Counted from the first letter of the stretch, positions 17,777 through 27,291 are shown. The stretch: 64,000 nucleotides of DNA from an uncultured beta proteobacterium (GCA_903853895.1 CAINUX010000041.1:1-64000); one strand, 5' to 3'. Translations and numbers: made by a program. The notes: generated from the letters alone by a model not told the origin.

Positions 17777-19357
17777 ATGCATTTCCACAAGAAGTTTGCG
17801 TTTTCCCTGCTGGCAACGGCGCTGGCGGCCGCGGCCTTGCCCGCATCGGCTATCACGTTGCGGATTGGCAACCAGGGTGACGCCCTGTCCATGGATCCGC
17901 ACTCGCTGAACGAATCGCTGCAACTCAGCGTCACGGAGAATGTGTACGAGCCCCTGGTTGTGCGTGATCGCGACTACAAGCTGTCACCGGCTTTGGCCAC
18001 GGCGTGGAAGCAGACCTCCCCCACCGTTTGGCATTTTGACCTGCGAAAGGGCGTGCAATTCCATGATGGCTCACCGTTCACTGCCGATGACGTGATCTTC
18101 AGTTATGAGCGCGCCAAGAGTGATGGTTCGGACATGAAAACCTATGTCGGCCAGATCAAGGAGATCAAGAAGATCAATGACCACTCCATCGATATCGTCA
18201 CCCATGCACCGTTTCCCATCTTGCCCGAGCTGTTTACCCACTGGGACATCATGAGCAAGAAATGGTGCGAGGCCAACCAGGCGACCAAACCAGTGGACCG
18301 CCGCAAGGGCATTGAAAATGTGGCTTCGTTCAAGGCCAATGGCACTGGTCCCTTCCGTCTGCGTGAGCGCCAGCCCAATGTGCGCACCGTGTTTTCCCGC
18401 AACGGCAGTTACTGGGGCAAGATCGAAGGCAATGTGGACGAAGTGATTTTCAACGTCATTGGCAATGACAGTACGCGGGTGGCGGCGCTGTTGTCGGGTG
18501 AGATCGACGCCATGGAGCCGGTGCCGGTGCAGGATGTGGAGCGCCTGAAGGCCATGCCCAACCTGAAAATCATGCAAGGCCCCGAGTTGCGCATCATCTT
18601 TTTGGGCATGGACCAGAAGCGTGACGAGTTGCTGTTCTCCAATGTTAAAGGCAAGAACCCGTTCAAGGACAAGCGCGTGCGCCAGGCCTTTTACCAGGCC
18701 ATCGACATTGACGGCATCAAGCGCACCGTGATGCGTGGCGCCTCGACGCCCGCCGCGCTGATGTTTCCGCCCCAGGTCAATGGGTTCGCGCCAGACCTGG
18801 CCAAGCGCCTGCCCTTTGACGTGGAGGCGTCCAAAAAACTGTTGGCTGAAGCCGGTTACCCCAATGGCTTTGAAGTGTCCATGAATTGCCCGAACGACCG
18901 GTATGTCAATGACGGTCCCATTTGCCAGGCCGTTGCGGCCAACCTGGCCAAGGTGGGCGTTAAGATCAAGCTGGAAGTGGAGACCAAGGGCACTTACTTT
19001 CCCAAGATATTGCGCCGTGACACCAGCTTTTACATGCTGGGCTGGTCGTCCAGCACAGTGGACGCGCACAACGTGATGCAAGCGTTGATTCAGACCCCGG
19101 GTGAGGGTGGCCGTGGCCAGTTCAATTTGGGTGCCTACAGCAATGCACGTTTCGATGAGTTGACGGAGAAGGTAGCTTCCGAGACGGACGCCAAAAAACG
19201 CAATGACATGATCCGTGAAGCCATGAAGATCCACCAGGACGATGTGGGTCACATTCCGCTGCACCAGCAGTCCCTGAATTGGGGAGTGAAGAAGAATATC
19301 GAACTGGTTCAATGGCCTGACAACGCCATGATGTGGAAATACATCACCGTCAAGTGA
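17777..19357 (+). CDS. Periplasmic peptide-binding protein, family 5 (DppA/OppA-like)
   Basis: This 526-residue periplasmic solute receptor captures di- or oligopeptides for the ABC importer encoded around it. It has a signal peptide (MHFHKKFAFSLLATALAAAALPASA, about 1-25) and the family 5 features SMDPHSLNESLQ, YEPLVVRDRDYKLSPALA and the FDLRKGVQFHDGSPFTADDV segment that marks this family. The start at 17777 is supported by aaggag six bases upstream, while longer frames reach into the M20 gene. It is in an operon with both permeases and both ATPases. Confidence 0.95.
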   Translation: MHFHKKFAFSLLATALAAAALPASAITLRIGNQGDALSMDPHSLNESLQLSVTENVYEPLVVRDRDYKLSPALATAWKQTSPTVWHFDLRKGVQFHDGSPFTADDVIFSYERAKSDGSDMKTYVGQIKEIKKINDHSIDIVTHAPFPILPELFTHWDIMSKKWCEANQATKPVDRRKGIENVASFKANGTGPFRLRERQPNVRTVFSRNGSYWGKIEGNVDEVIFNVIGNDSTRVAALLSGEIDAMEPVPVQDVERLKAMPNLKIMQGPELRIIFLGMDQKRDELLFSNVKGKNPFKDKRVRQAFYQAIDIDGIKRTVMRGASTPAALMFPPQVNGFAPDLAKRLPFDVEASKKLLAEAGYPNGFEVSMNCPNDRYVNDGPICQAVAANLAKVGVKIKLEVETKGTYFPKILRRDTSFYMLGWSSSTVDAHNVMQALIQTPGEGGRGQFNLGAYSNARFDELTEKVASETDAKKRNDMIREAMKIHQDDVGHIPLHQQSLNWGVKKNIELVQWPDNAMMWKYITVK

Positions 19358-19368
19358 GCGGTCGCCGC

Positions 19369-20280
19369 ATGACGGGTTTTTTCCGGCGCGCCTGGCACAG
19401 CGACCTGGGTTACAGCTTTCGTACCTCACCGGTGGCGATGGTTGCGGCCCTGATTGCGTTCATTTGCCTGTTCTGCGCGGCCTTTGCCAATGTAGTGGCG
19501 CCGCACAATCCGTTTGATCTGGCAACACTGGAACTGTCCGACGCATTCCTGCCGCCGCTGTGGCTGGCGGATGGCAACCCCAAATATCTGTTGGGCACCG
19601 ATGACCAGGGGCGGGACATTCTGTCGGCGCTGATGTTTGGCGCGCGGATATCGCTGATGGTGGGGCTGGCATCGGTGGCCTTGTCTGCCGCGGTGGGCGT
19701 CACGCTGGGCCTGGTGGCAGGGTTTGTCGGTGGCACGCTGGACACCTTCATCATGCGGGTGTGCGATGTGATGCTGTCCTTTCCCGTCATTCTGATTGCA
19801 CTGTTGATTGCAGGGGTGGGCCGGGCCCTGTTTCCCAATGCACCGTCGGCCATGGTGTTTGGTGTGCTGATCCTGTCGATTTCGCTGACCGGGTGGGTAC
19901 AGTACGCCCGCACCGTGCGCGGCTCGACGATGGTGGAGCGCCACAAGGAATACGTGCAGGCGGCCCGCCTGACCGGTGTGGCGCCCCTGCGCATCATGCG
20001 CCGCCATGTGCTGCCCAATGTGCTGGGCCCCGTGATGGTGCTGGCAACCATTCAGGTGGCTACAGCCATCATCACGGAGGCGACCCTGTCGTTTTTGGGC
20101 GTGGGTGCACCTCCGAACTCTCCGTCACTGGGAACGCTGATCCAGGTGGGCAACAAATTCCTGTTTTCTGGCAACTGGTGGATCACGGTCTTTCCGGGCC
20201 TCATGCTGGTGCTGATTGCATTGAGCGTGAATTTGCTGGGTGACTGGTTGCGCGATGCGCTGAACCCGCGCTTGCGCTAG
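19369..20280 (+). CDS. Oligopeptide ABC transporter permease, DppC/OppC type
   Basis: This 303-residue inner-membrane permease partners the DppB-type subunit. It has an N-terminal helix after a basic leader, the YLLGTDDQGRDILSALMFGA segment typical of DppC, and the coupling loop RHKEYVQAARLTGVAPLRIM. The last helix ends in NLLGDWLRDALNPRLR. The ATG at 19369 is chosen because it sits 11 bases after the binding-protein stop and gives the normal length; an earlier in-frame ATG would overlap that gene. Confidence 0.93.
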   Translation: MTGFFRRAWHSDLGYSFRTSPVAMVAALIAFICLFCAAFANVVAPHNPFDLATLELSDAFLPPLWLADGNPKYLLGTDDQGRDILSALMFGARISLMVGLASVALSAAVGVTLGLVAGFVGGTLDTFIMRVCDVMLSFPVILIALLIAGVGRALFPNAPSAMVFGVLILSISLTGWVQYARTVRGSTMVERHKEYVQAARLTGVAPLRIMRRHVLPNVLGPVMVLATIQVATAIITEATLSFLGVGAPPNSPSLGTLIQVGNKFLFSGNWWITVFPGLMLVLIALSVNLLGDWLRDALNPRLR

Positions 20281-20284
20281 TGGT

Positions 20285-21262
20285 ATGAGTCTCTTACAAG
20301 TCAAAAACCTGGTAGTTGAGTTTCCAGGCCGCCACGGCACTTTGCGCGCTTTGGACGACATTTCCTTCGATATCGCCCCCGGAGAAATCTTGGGCATTGT
20401 GGGTGAGTCTGGCGCTGGCAAGTCGCTGTCCAGTGCGGCCATCATCGGTCTGCTAGAGCCACCCGGGCGCATCAGTGGGGGGCAGATCTTGCTAGAAGGC
20501 GAACGCATCGACGATTTGAACGAAGTGCAAATGCGCCGCATTCGGGGGCGCCGCATTGGCGCGATTTTTCAGGACCCGCTGACTTCACTGAACCCTTTGT
20601 ACACCGTCGGCCGGCAATTGGTAGAAACCATCCAAACGCATTTGCCGGTGACCGCTAAAGAAGCCCGTTTGCGTGCCATCTCCCTGCTGCAGGAAACCGG
20701 GATTGCCGCGGCCGAGCAACGCCTTGACCACTACCCGCACCAGTTCTCTGGCGGCATGCGCCAGCGCGTGGTGATTGCCCTGGCGCTGGCGGGTGAGCCC
20801 AAGCTGATAGTTGCGGATGAGCCGACGACGGCGCTGGACGTATCCATTCAGGCGCAGATCATCACTCTGCTCAAAAGTGTCTGTAAAAAACACGGTGCGG
20901 CCGTGATGTTGATTACCCATGACATGGGCGTGATCGCCGAAACCTGTGACCGCGTGGCGGTGATGTATGCGGGGCGGATTGCCGAAATAGGTCCCGTTCA
21001 CGATGTGATCAACCGCCCGTCCCACCCCTATACCGAAGGTCTGATGGCCGCCATTCCCGATATGACCATGGACCGTGAGCGCTTGAACCAGATTGATGGT
21101 GCCATGCCACGCCTGGATGCCATTCCAAAAGGCTGTGCGTTCAATCCGCGTTGCCCCAGGGCGTTTGACCGCTGCCGCTTGGACCGCCCCGATCTGATGG
21201 CCAGTGGCGCCACGTTGGCCGCCTGCTGGCTGCAAGCGGCCGATGTGGACGTTGTGACATGA
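20285..21262 (+). CDS. Oligopeptide ABC transporter ATPase, DppD/OppD type
   Basis: This 325-residue ATPase energises peptide import on the inner face of the membrane. The Walker A motif is GESGAGKS, the signature is FSGGMRQR, and Walker B is [12 protein letters not shown]. The C-terminal oligopeptide-transporter extension with [15 protein letters not shown] is present; in this group that Cys-rich tail can bind an iron-sulfur cluster. It starts five bases after the DppC gene and overlaps the DppF gene by four bases (atga), so the two ATPases should be made in equal amounts. Confidence 0.95.
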   Translation: MSLLQVKNLVVEFPGRHGTLRALDDISFDIAPGEILGIVGESGAGKSLSSAAIIGLLEPPGRISGGQILLEGERIDDLNEVQMRRIRGRRIGAIFQDPLTSLNPLYTVGRQLVETIQTHLPVTAKEARLRAISLLQETGIAAAEQRLDHYPHQFSGGMRQRVVIALALAGEPKLIVADEPTTALDVSIQAQIITLLKSVCKKHGAAVMLITHDMGVIAETCDRVAVMYAGRIAEIGPVHDVINRPSHPYTEGLMAAIPDMTMDRERLNQIDGAMPRLDAIPKGCAFNPRCPRAFDRCRLDRPDLMASGATLAACWLQAADVDVVT

Positions 21263-22272
21263 GTCCCATCGCACCCCAACCCCTACCACTGGTTCAGGCC
21301 AAAGACCTTGCCAAGACCTTCGATGTGTCGCCGCCCTGGTTGAACCGCGTGCTGGAAGGCAAGCCGCGTCTGCTGCTGCATGCGGTGGATGGTGTCAGTT
21401 TTGAGATTGAAAGAGGGCAAACACTGGCCCTAGTGGGGGAGTCGGGTTGTGGCAAGAGCACGGTGGCCAGATTGCTGGTGGGCTTGTACGCACCCACCCG
21501 TGGAACGCTGGCTTTCGATGGCCAGGATGTGCATGCGACGCTCAATACGCCCCAGGGGCAGGCGCTGCGGCGACGTATCCAGATGATTTTCCAGGACCCG
21601 TACGCCAGTCTGAATCCCCGCTGGACGGTGGAGGATATCGTGGGGGAACCCCTGCGGGAGCAGGGATTGACGGCGAACCCCGCGGATCTCCATGCGCGCG
21701 TGGCCGACCTGTTGCAGTCGGTCGGTCTGAGTGCGATGGATATGGCGAAGTATCCGCACCAGTTTTCCGGCGGCCAGCGCCAGCGCATCTCGATCGCCCG
21801 TGCGCTGGGGACCGAGCCCGAATTCCTGGTTTGCGACGAGCCCACGTCGGCGCTGGATGTGAGCGTGCAGGCGCAAGTGCTGAACATCATGAGAGACCTG
21901 CAGCGCGCGCGGGGTTTGACGTATTTGTTTATCTCCCACAACCTGGCCGTCGTGCGCCATGTCAGTGACCAGGTGGGCGTTATGTATCTGGGGCGTCTGG
22001 TGGAACTGGCCGACAAGCAAACCTTGTTCGCAACGCCGCGGCACCCATACACGCGCATGCTGATCGATGCCATCCCAAAAATGCGCGACACCGGCCGTGC
22101 CAGAACGCCGGTGTCGGGTGAGGTGCCCAACCCCCTGAGTCCTCCGGGGGGGTGTGCCTTTCATCCGCGCTGTCCGCACGCCAATGCGCGTTGCACCAGC
22201 GAGCGCCCCATCATTCAGGTTTTTTCTACGGGGCGTGTGGCCTGCCACGCGGTACAGGAGGGGCGGATATGA
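21259..22272 (+). CDS. Oligopeptide ABC transporter ATPase, DppF/OppF type
   Basis: This 337-residue second ATPase subunit pairs with the DppD-type protein. Walker A is GESGCGKST, the signature is FSGGQRQR, and Walker B is LVCDEPTSALD. The C-terminal GCAFHPRCPHANARC extension is conserved. The N-terminus carries an insert (SPPWLNRVLEGKPRLLLHAV) before the first core strand, as is common in OppF/DppF. It overlaps the upstream ATPase and the downstream DUF2817 gene by four bases each. Confidence 0.95.
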   Translation: MSPIAPQPLPLVQAKDLAKTFDVSPPWLNRVLEGKPRLLLHAVDGVSFEIERGQTLALVGESGCGKSTVARLLVGLYAPTRGTLAFDGQDVHATLNTPQGQALRRRIQMIFQDPYASLNPRWTVEDIVGEPLREQGLTANPADLHARVADLLQSVGLSAMDMAKYPHQFSGGQRQRISIARALGTEPEFLVCDEPTSALDVSVQAQVLNIMRDLQRARGLTYLFISHNLAVVRHVSDQVGVMYLGRLVELADKQTLFATPRHPYTRMLIDAIPKMRDTGRARTPVSGEVPNPLSPPGGCAFHPRCPHANARCTSERPIIQVFSTGRVACHAVQEGRI

Positions 22273-23372
22273 CGATGGATTTGCACTTGGCGTTTTCCAG
22301 CCGGTATGCGGCGGCGCGTATCAAATTTCTGGAAGCGGCGGCATCGGCGGGCATGTCCCTGCGCAGCTTTGAGCATCCCCTGAAAGGGGTCGATGGTGAA
22401 ACTCTGGCGATGGATATTGCGCTGGACGGTTCGATCGACGCCGAGAACCTGTTCATCATCAGCAGCGCCTGCCATGGCGTTGAGGGGTACTGCGGGTCGG
22501 GGGTGCAGGTATATGCCGCACACGATGTCGAATGGCGGGCCAAGGCGCACGCGGCGGGCGTGGCCGTGCTTTACATCCACGCGCTCAATCCCCACGGCTT
22601 CTCTTACTGGCGGCGCACCACGCATGAAAACGTCGACCTAAACCGCAATTTCCAGGATTTCAGCCAAGCCCTTCCAGTGAATGCGGCCTACCGGGACTTG
22701 CATGACCTGCTATTGCCACCCCAGTGGCCGCCCACGCCCGACAATCAGGCGGCCATTGCGGCCTATATCGAGGGTTTCGGTCTGACTGGCTACCAAGCTG
22801 CTGTATCACGAGGTCAATACGAGTTTGCCGACGGCATGTTTTTCGGTGGCGACAAAACCACCTGGAGCAATCGGACCCTGCGAACGGTGTTGCAAGCATT
22901 CGGCCAAAAGGCCAAGCGGATTGTATGGATGGACTTGCATACCGGCTTGGGCCCCAGCGGTGTGGGCGAACGGATCTTTGCCTGCAGGGACGAACCGGAC
23001 GCTTTGGCGCGCGCACGCTTGTGGTGGGATGGGGGTGGTGCTACGCCCGTGACGTCCTTCTATGATGGCTCGTCCCAATCGGCGCGTTTGACGGGCTTGA
23101 TGTGGAGTGCCATGTATGACGAGTGCCCGCAAGCGCAGTACACCGGCATCGCCATGGAGTACGGTACGCTTCCCATCCTGGAAATGATCGCTGCATTGCG
23201 TGCCGACCATTGGCTGCACTTACACCCTGAAGCGTCAGATGAACTGAAAATTGCCATCAAACGTCAAGTGCTGGATGCGTTCTATGTCGATACGGATGCC
23301 TGGCGGGCGCAAGTGGTGGTGCAGGCACGTCAAGCCATGTTTCAGGCCGTCGATGGACTCAGCGGACGGTGA
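22269..23372 (+). CDS. DUF2817 protein, M14-like metallopeptidase
   Basis: This 367-residue protein of the DUF2817 family resembles M14 zinc carboxypeptidases. The first zinc-site motif is SSACHGVEGYCGSG (H-x2-E, near residue 60) and the third ligand is probably the His in WMDLHTGLG. A conserved Glu in AMEYGT fits the catalytic base. ENVDLNRNF supplies the substrate-binding Asn-Arg pair. No signal peptide is visible, so it is expected in the cytosol. The atga overlap with the DppF gene fixes the start and shows that it belongs to the peptide-import operon, where it would trim imported peptides or acylated amino acids (inference). Confidence 0.85.
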   Translation: MTMDLHLAFSSRYAAARIKFLEAAASAGMSLRSFEHPLKGVDGETLAMDIALDGSIDAENLFIISSACHGVEGYCGSGVQVYAAHDVEWRAKAHAAGVAVLYIHALNPHGFSYWRRTTHENVDLNRNFQDFSQALPVNAAYRDLHDLLLPPQWPPTPDNQAAIAAYIEGFGLTGYQAAVSRGQYEFADGMFFGGDKTTWSNRTLRTVLQAFGQKAKRIVWMDLHTGLGPSGVGERIFACRDEPDALARARLWWDGGGATPVTSFYDGSSQSARLTGLMWSAMYDECPQAQYTGIAMEYGTLPILEMIAALRADHWLHLHPEASDELKIAIKRQVLDAFYVDTDAWRAQVVVQARQAMFQAVDGLSGR

Positions 23373-23381
23373 GGCGCAGTT

Positions 23382-24095
23382 TTATTGTTGGCGGGGCAGC
23401 CGGTCCAGACTGCCAGAGCGGCTGTCGAGCGGCGTTACAAATGAGTTTTGTTCCCAACCGGTCGCCAGCTGGCTTTCAGCGTACTCCGAGTTGTTCGGCA
23501 TTGTTGCATCGAGCTGCGCGAACGCGCTGTTCTTGCCATGGCGTTTGCGGCCGACGGTAGCGTGCAGCGTCTGGCTGACGTCCTTGAATTGCGATTCAAG
23601 CTGGCTGTGACCAGTCCCGCGGGCTGCATGCTCACCCAGGAACGCGGTGCGGATCTGGATCAGGTGGGGCAGGCTCATTGGATCGACAACCCAGTAGTGG
23701 ATCCCACAATGGGACAGCAGCGTGTGTTTGAGTGTTTGGTTGCTCATGGACAACCCACGGGGGCCAGGCACATCGATACAGCCAATGACCCTTCCCTCCA
23801 GATCGCACACGGCAAACGTGCAATACACCCCATTGAGCAGGTGGTACCAGTGCGTCGCATCGGTATTGGGGGAGGGTGCTGTATACCGTGTGACGGGCAA
23901 CTTGACGAGAATTTGTTGGTCGAACATCACCTTGTTGAGCCAGATCCAGACCTTTTTTTCGCGGCTATTGACCAAGGGTCGAATCCGAAGCGGCCATTCC
24001 CTGGGAATGCGGCGATTTTTCTTCTGCACTGACCGGTTGTACCAGTACAGAAGCGCTGCTCCCAGTCCTAAACCCACCAAAAACGCAATCACCAT
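23382..24095 (-). CDS. Membrane-anchored DUF2726-like protein
   Basis: This 237-residue protein has one N-terminal helix (MVIAFLVGLGLGAALLYWYN, residues 1-20) and then a basic stretch. The domain REKKVWIWLNKVMFDQQILV ... LLNGVYCTFAVCDLEGRVIGCIDVPG resembles DUF2726, a restriction-endonuclease-like fold of unknown role. The C-terminal 70 residues are polar and low in conserved pattern. The ATG at 24095 puts the helix at the very N-terminus and follows cagggtg; a longer form would need a TTG start near 24170. Function is unknown, and the family call is tentative. Confidence 0.65.
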   Translation of the reverse strand: MVIAFLVGLGLGAALLYWYNRSVQKKNRRIPREWPLRIRPLVNSREKKVWIWLNKVMFDQQILVKLPVTRYTAPSPNTDATHWYHLLNGVYCTFAVCDLEGRVIGCIDVPGPRGLSMSNQTLKHTLLSHCGIHYWVVDPMSLPHLIQIRTAFLGEHAARGTGHSQLESQFKDVSQTLHATVGRKRHGKNSAFAQLDATMPNNSEYAESQLATGWEQNSFVTPLDSRSGSLDRLPRQQ

Positions 24096-24247
24096 GTAAC
24101 GCACCCTGAAAATTGGACCATCTGATGTGGCTACCCTTCGCTGGCTCAGTTTACTGCGATTTTCCCTCAATGCACAGGATTGATGTGGTCCATCTGGCTA
24201 TAAGCTAGCGGGCTGGCGCGTCCAAAAGTGTTCATCCCATAAATCGT

Positions 24248-25012
24248 ATGCAGCTTCAAGAAATACTCTATTCACAAGGTTTTGGTACGCGTCGTGTGTG
24301 CGCGGGCCTGGTCCAGCAAGGCCTGGTTCAGGTCTATACAGAGAATGTGGACCCAGCCCTCGTCACCATTACGGATTCCGCTATGGAATTCGTAGCGAAT
24401 GGTCTTCGTTTTCGGGTTCAGGGCGTTGATTGGGAGTACTTTGAGAAGGCCTATGTGTTGCTGCACAAGCCGTCCGGCACCGAGTGCTCCCAAAAACCGT
24501 CGACCTACCCCAGCATCTATACGCTGCTTCCGTCCCCACTGCGCCTGAGGCCCCAAAAGAGCGCAGTGCAGGGGGTTCAGGCGGTCGGACGGCTTGACCA
24601 GGACACCACCGGACTCCTGCTGCTCAGTGATGACGGGCAGTTCATTCACCAGATGAGTTCGCCCAAGAAGCACAGTCCCAAGGTGTACGAAGTCACCGCA
24701 AAGCATCCACTGGATGACAAACAGGTGCAAAAGCTGCTGGCGGGTGTGGTCCTGGATGACGACCCCAAGCCCGTGCGTGCGGCCGCCTGTGAGATTGTCG
24801 ACCCCGAGGGTGCAGCCTTGCACCTTCGCTTGACTCTCACCGAGGGCAAGTACCACCAGGTCAAGCGCATGCTGGCGGCGGTTGGAAACCGCGTAGAGGG
24901 CCTGCACCGCTCCCGAATCGGCGCCCTGGAACTACCGGATGACTTGGCACCAGGGCAGTGGCGGTGGTTGCGGGCGGAGGATTTACTGAAATTGCAGGCC
25001 AAAGCGCTTTGA
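24248..25012 (+). CDS. RsuA/RluE-family rRNA pseudouridine synthase
   Basis: This 254-residue enzyme converts a uridine in rRNA to pseudouridine. It has a short S4-like N-terminal RNA-binding part (LQEILYSQGFGTRRVCAGLV, 3-22) and the catalytic motif GRLDQDTTGLLLLSDDG with the active-site Asp. HQVKRML and VEGLHRSRIG lie near the end. It is closest in feel to RsuA, which makes pseudouridine 516 in 16S rRNA, but RluE-type targets cannot be excluded. Bases 24355-24396, a sense copy of the 42-nt element, encode PALVTITDSAMEFVA in the region joining the S4-like part to the catalytic domain. Confidence 0.9.
   Translation: MQLQEILYSQGFGTRRVCAGLVQQGLVQVYTENVDPALVTITDSAMEFVANGLRFRVQGVDWEYFEKAYVLLHKPSGTECSQKPSTYPSIYTLLPSPLRLRPQKSAVQGVQAVGRLDQDTTGLLLLSDDGQFIHQMSSPKKHSPKVYEVTAKHPLDDKQVQKLLAGVVLDDDPKPVRAAACEIVDPEGAALHLRLTLTEGKYHQVKRMLAAVGNRVEGLHRSRIGALELPDDLAPGQWRWLRAEDLLKLQAKAL
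24355..24396 (+). repeat. 42-nt dispersed element, copy 4 (pseudouridine synthase gene)
   Basis: The copy reads agccctcg, 17 nt, gctat, 7 nt, gtagc. It is in the sense direction of the gene, in the same reading frame as the copy in the mutL linker (both give ALV followed by AM). Confidence 0.8.
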
Positions 25013-25131
25013 TTTCGAGCCAACAAACACAGGTGTTCACCGGTCGCGCTCGCAAGTCCCCTGTAAAACCGGGTTCTATAATCTTTCGAGAGTCCACCGC
25101 AAGGGTGCACTTGTGTCCGTCACTACCCGCA

Positions 25132-25980
25132 ATGCAATCGATTTTCTTTCCATTTTTCAAGGCTTGCGTTGCGATGCTGGTCGGGCTGCTCGTGCACCTG
25201 GAGTGCATCGCCAATACGGTCGGCCCTGGGCGTGCTTCGGTATTCTTGGAGGATCTGACGTCCCCGGAATTGCGTGCCCGCATAGCCAAGGGCGTGACCA
25301 CCATCCTGGTTCCGATCGGCGGTACTGAGCAAAACGGCCCGCACATGGTGCTGGGTAAGCACAATGTTCGCGTTCGCTATTTGTCGGGTCAGATTGCGCT
25401 TGCCTTGGGCAATGCCGTGGTGGCACCGGTGCTTGCCTACGTTCCTGAAGGCGCCGTGAATCCGCCAGTCGCCCACATGCGATTTTCGGGAACCATTTCG
25501 ATCCCGGATGCGACCTTTGAGTCGGTGCTGGAAGGTATTGCACGCAGTTTCAGGCAGCATGGTTTTCGGGACATCGTTTTCCTCGGGGACCATGGCGGCT
25601 ACCAGAAGAATCAAGTGCGTGTGGCAACCAAATTGAACCGTGAATGGTCGGGTGATTCCGGAACGCGGGTACATGCGCTCACCCAGTACTACCAGACCAC
25701 CCAGACGGAGTACGTTCAAGCGTTGAAGTTGCGGGGATATTCGGATCCTGAGATTGGCACACATGCGGGCCTGGCGGATACTGCCCTGGCGCTTGCCGTC
25801 GACCCTGTGCTGGTGCGCACCGAAATGCTCAACCCGGCAACCCGATTGGATACAGCCCAGGGCGTCGCAGGCGACCCGCGCCGCGCAACCGTGGCGGCTG
25901 GAAGCCTGGGCGTGCAACTCATAATCGATACCTCGGTCAAGTCCATTCAAAGCGCGGTCCAAAGGCGTGGCGAGCGTTAA
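25132..25980 (+). CDS. Exported creatininase-family protein
   Basis: This 282-residue protein of the creatinine amidohydrolase fold has a hydrophobic leader (FFKACVAMLVGLLVHLECIA, about 9-28) that predicts export. The canonical metal motif EQHGPHLPLGTD appears here as EQNGPHMVLGKH (residues 66-77). The His ligand two residues after Glu is Asn, and the distal Asp is His, so metal binding must differ from classical creatininase. The second site region reads FLGDHGGYQ. The start is set at the ATG before the leader; a GTG at 25105 is possible. A tataat hexamer lies at 25077-25082. It is followed after 12 bases by an exported beta-propeller protein, which is probably its partner. The substrate is unknown. 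Confidence 0.8.
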   Translation: MQSIFFPFFKACVAMLVGLLVHLECIANTVGPGRASVFLEDLTSPELRARIAKGVTTILVPIGGTEQNGPHMVLGKHNVRVRYLSGQIALALGNAVVAPVLAYVPEGAVNPPVAHMRFSGTISIPDATFESVLEGIARSFRQHGFRDIVFLGDHGGYQKNQVRVATKLNREWSGDSGTRVHALTQYYQTTQTEYVQALKLRGYSDPEIGTHAGLADTALALAVDPVLVRTEMLNPATRLDTAQGVAGDPRRATVAAGSLGVQLIIDTSVKSIQSAVQRRGER

Positions 25981-25992
25981 CCTCAACATTAA

Positions 25993-27291
25993 ATGATGAA
26001 AACCACAAGAAAACTGCAAGTGATCAGCGCGGCGTTATTAGCCGCTTGGGGCGTGGTTGTTTGGGTACCTACCGGTGTAGCAGCCACGACACCGCTGACC
26101 GAGACCAAAGCGGCAGATACCAAACCGGCTGCGGTCAATACCGTGCCCGGTATGCCGCCGGTTTCCGATGCACTGAATTTGTACGGCGACACCGTATCGG
26201 GCCGCCTGGCGGCGGAGGTTAAGGACGATCTGGAGCGCGTGTATGTGCCCAACCTGCGCGGCAACGACGTATCGGTCATTGATCCCAATACACTGAAAGT
26301 GGTGGACCGCTTCAAGGTGGGACGCAGTCCGCAGCATGTGGTCCCTTCATGGGACTTGCGTACCTTGTGGGTGGCCAACAACGCCGAGCGTGGAAACGAC
26401 GGCAGTCTGACGCCGGTTGACCCCCGCACCGGCAAGCCGGGGAAAAGCGTCAAGGTGGACGACCCCTACAACATGTATTTCAGTCCGGATGGGAAGTCGG
26501 CCATTGTGGTGGCCGAGGCTCGAAAACGCCTGGATTTTCGTGATCCCAAGACCATGGAAATGCAGTACTCCATCGCGGTTCCCCAGTGTGGGGGCATCAA
26601 CCATGCTGATTTTTCGATGGACGGACGGTACGCCATCTTCACGTGCGAATTCCAGGGAAGCGTGGCCAAAATTGATCTGGTGGAGCGCAAGGTATTGGGC
26701 TATCTGAAGCTGGAAATGCCAAAAACACGCTTCAGTGACAAACCCAACAACTCGCCCGGTAACAAATTCGAACCCCCAGCTAGCGAAATCTGTACCGCGA
26801 CCAAGGGCATGCCGCAAGATATTCGCATTTCTCCGGATGGCAAACGCTTCTTCGTTGCCGACATGGAGGCCGATGGTGTGCACATTGTGGACGGCGAAAC
26901 GTTGAAGGAAGTCGGGTTCATCACGACGGGCGTGGCTGCGCACGGTCTGTACCCCAGTCGTGACGGCAAAAAACTGTATGTGGCAAATCGGGGTTCCCAC
27001 AAAATCCATGGCCCGCGCAAAGGCCCTGGTAGCGTGACGGTGATTGACTTCAGCACCGACAAAGTAGTTGCGCAATGGCCAGTTCCGGGGGGCGGGAGCC
27101 CTGACATGGGCAACGTCAGTGTCGATGGAAAGTGGTTGTGGTTGTCGGGTCGGTTCGACGATATGGTTTACCGCATCGATACCAGTACGGGTGCCATGGA
27201 CAAGATCGCTGTTGGGATGGAGCCCCACGGCCTGACAGTGTGGCCTCTGCCAGGTCGGTATTCATTGGGGCACACCGGAAACTTGCGCTGA
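25993..27291 (+). CDS. Exported YVTN-type beta-propeller protein
   Basis: This 432-residue protein has an N-terminal signal (about 1-31) and a seven-bladed propeller of the YncE/YVTN type. Blade signatures include VYVPNLRGNDVSVIDPNTLK, LWVANNAERGNDGSLTPVDP, FFVADMEADGVHIVDGETLK, LYVANRGSHKIH and WLWLSGRFDDMVYRID. Such proteins bind partners or small molecules in the periplasm and are often encoded next to dehydrogenases or amidohydrolases. Here the neighbour is the creatininase-like gene, 12 bases upstream on the same strand. No haem motif (CxxCH) is present. The role is inferred as a scaffold or binding partner. Confidence 0.82.
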   Translation: MMKTTRKLQVISAALLAAWGVVVWVPTGVAATTPLTETKAADTKPAAVNTVPGMPPVSDALNLYGDTVSGRLAAEVKDDLERVYVPNLRGNDVSVIDPNTLKVVDRFKVGRSPQHVVPSWDLRTLWVANNAERGNDGSLTPVDPRTGKPGKSVKVDDPYNMYFSPDGKSAIVVAEARKRLDFRDPKTMEMQYSIAVPQCGGINHADFSMDGRYAIFTCEFQGSVAKIDLVERKVLGYLKLEMPKTRFSDKPNNSPGNKFEPPASEICTATKGMPQDIRISPDGKRFFVADMEADGVHIVDGETLKEVGFITTGVAAHGLYPSRDGKKLYVANRGSHKIHGPRKGPGSVTVIDFSTDKVVAQWPVPGGGSPDMGNVSVDGKWLWLSGRFDDMVYRIDTSTGAMDKIAVGMEPHGLTVWPLPGRYSLGHTGNLR

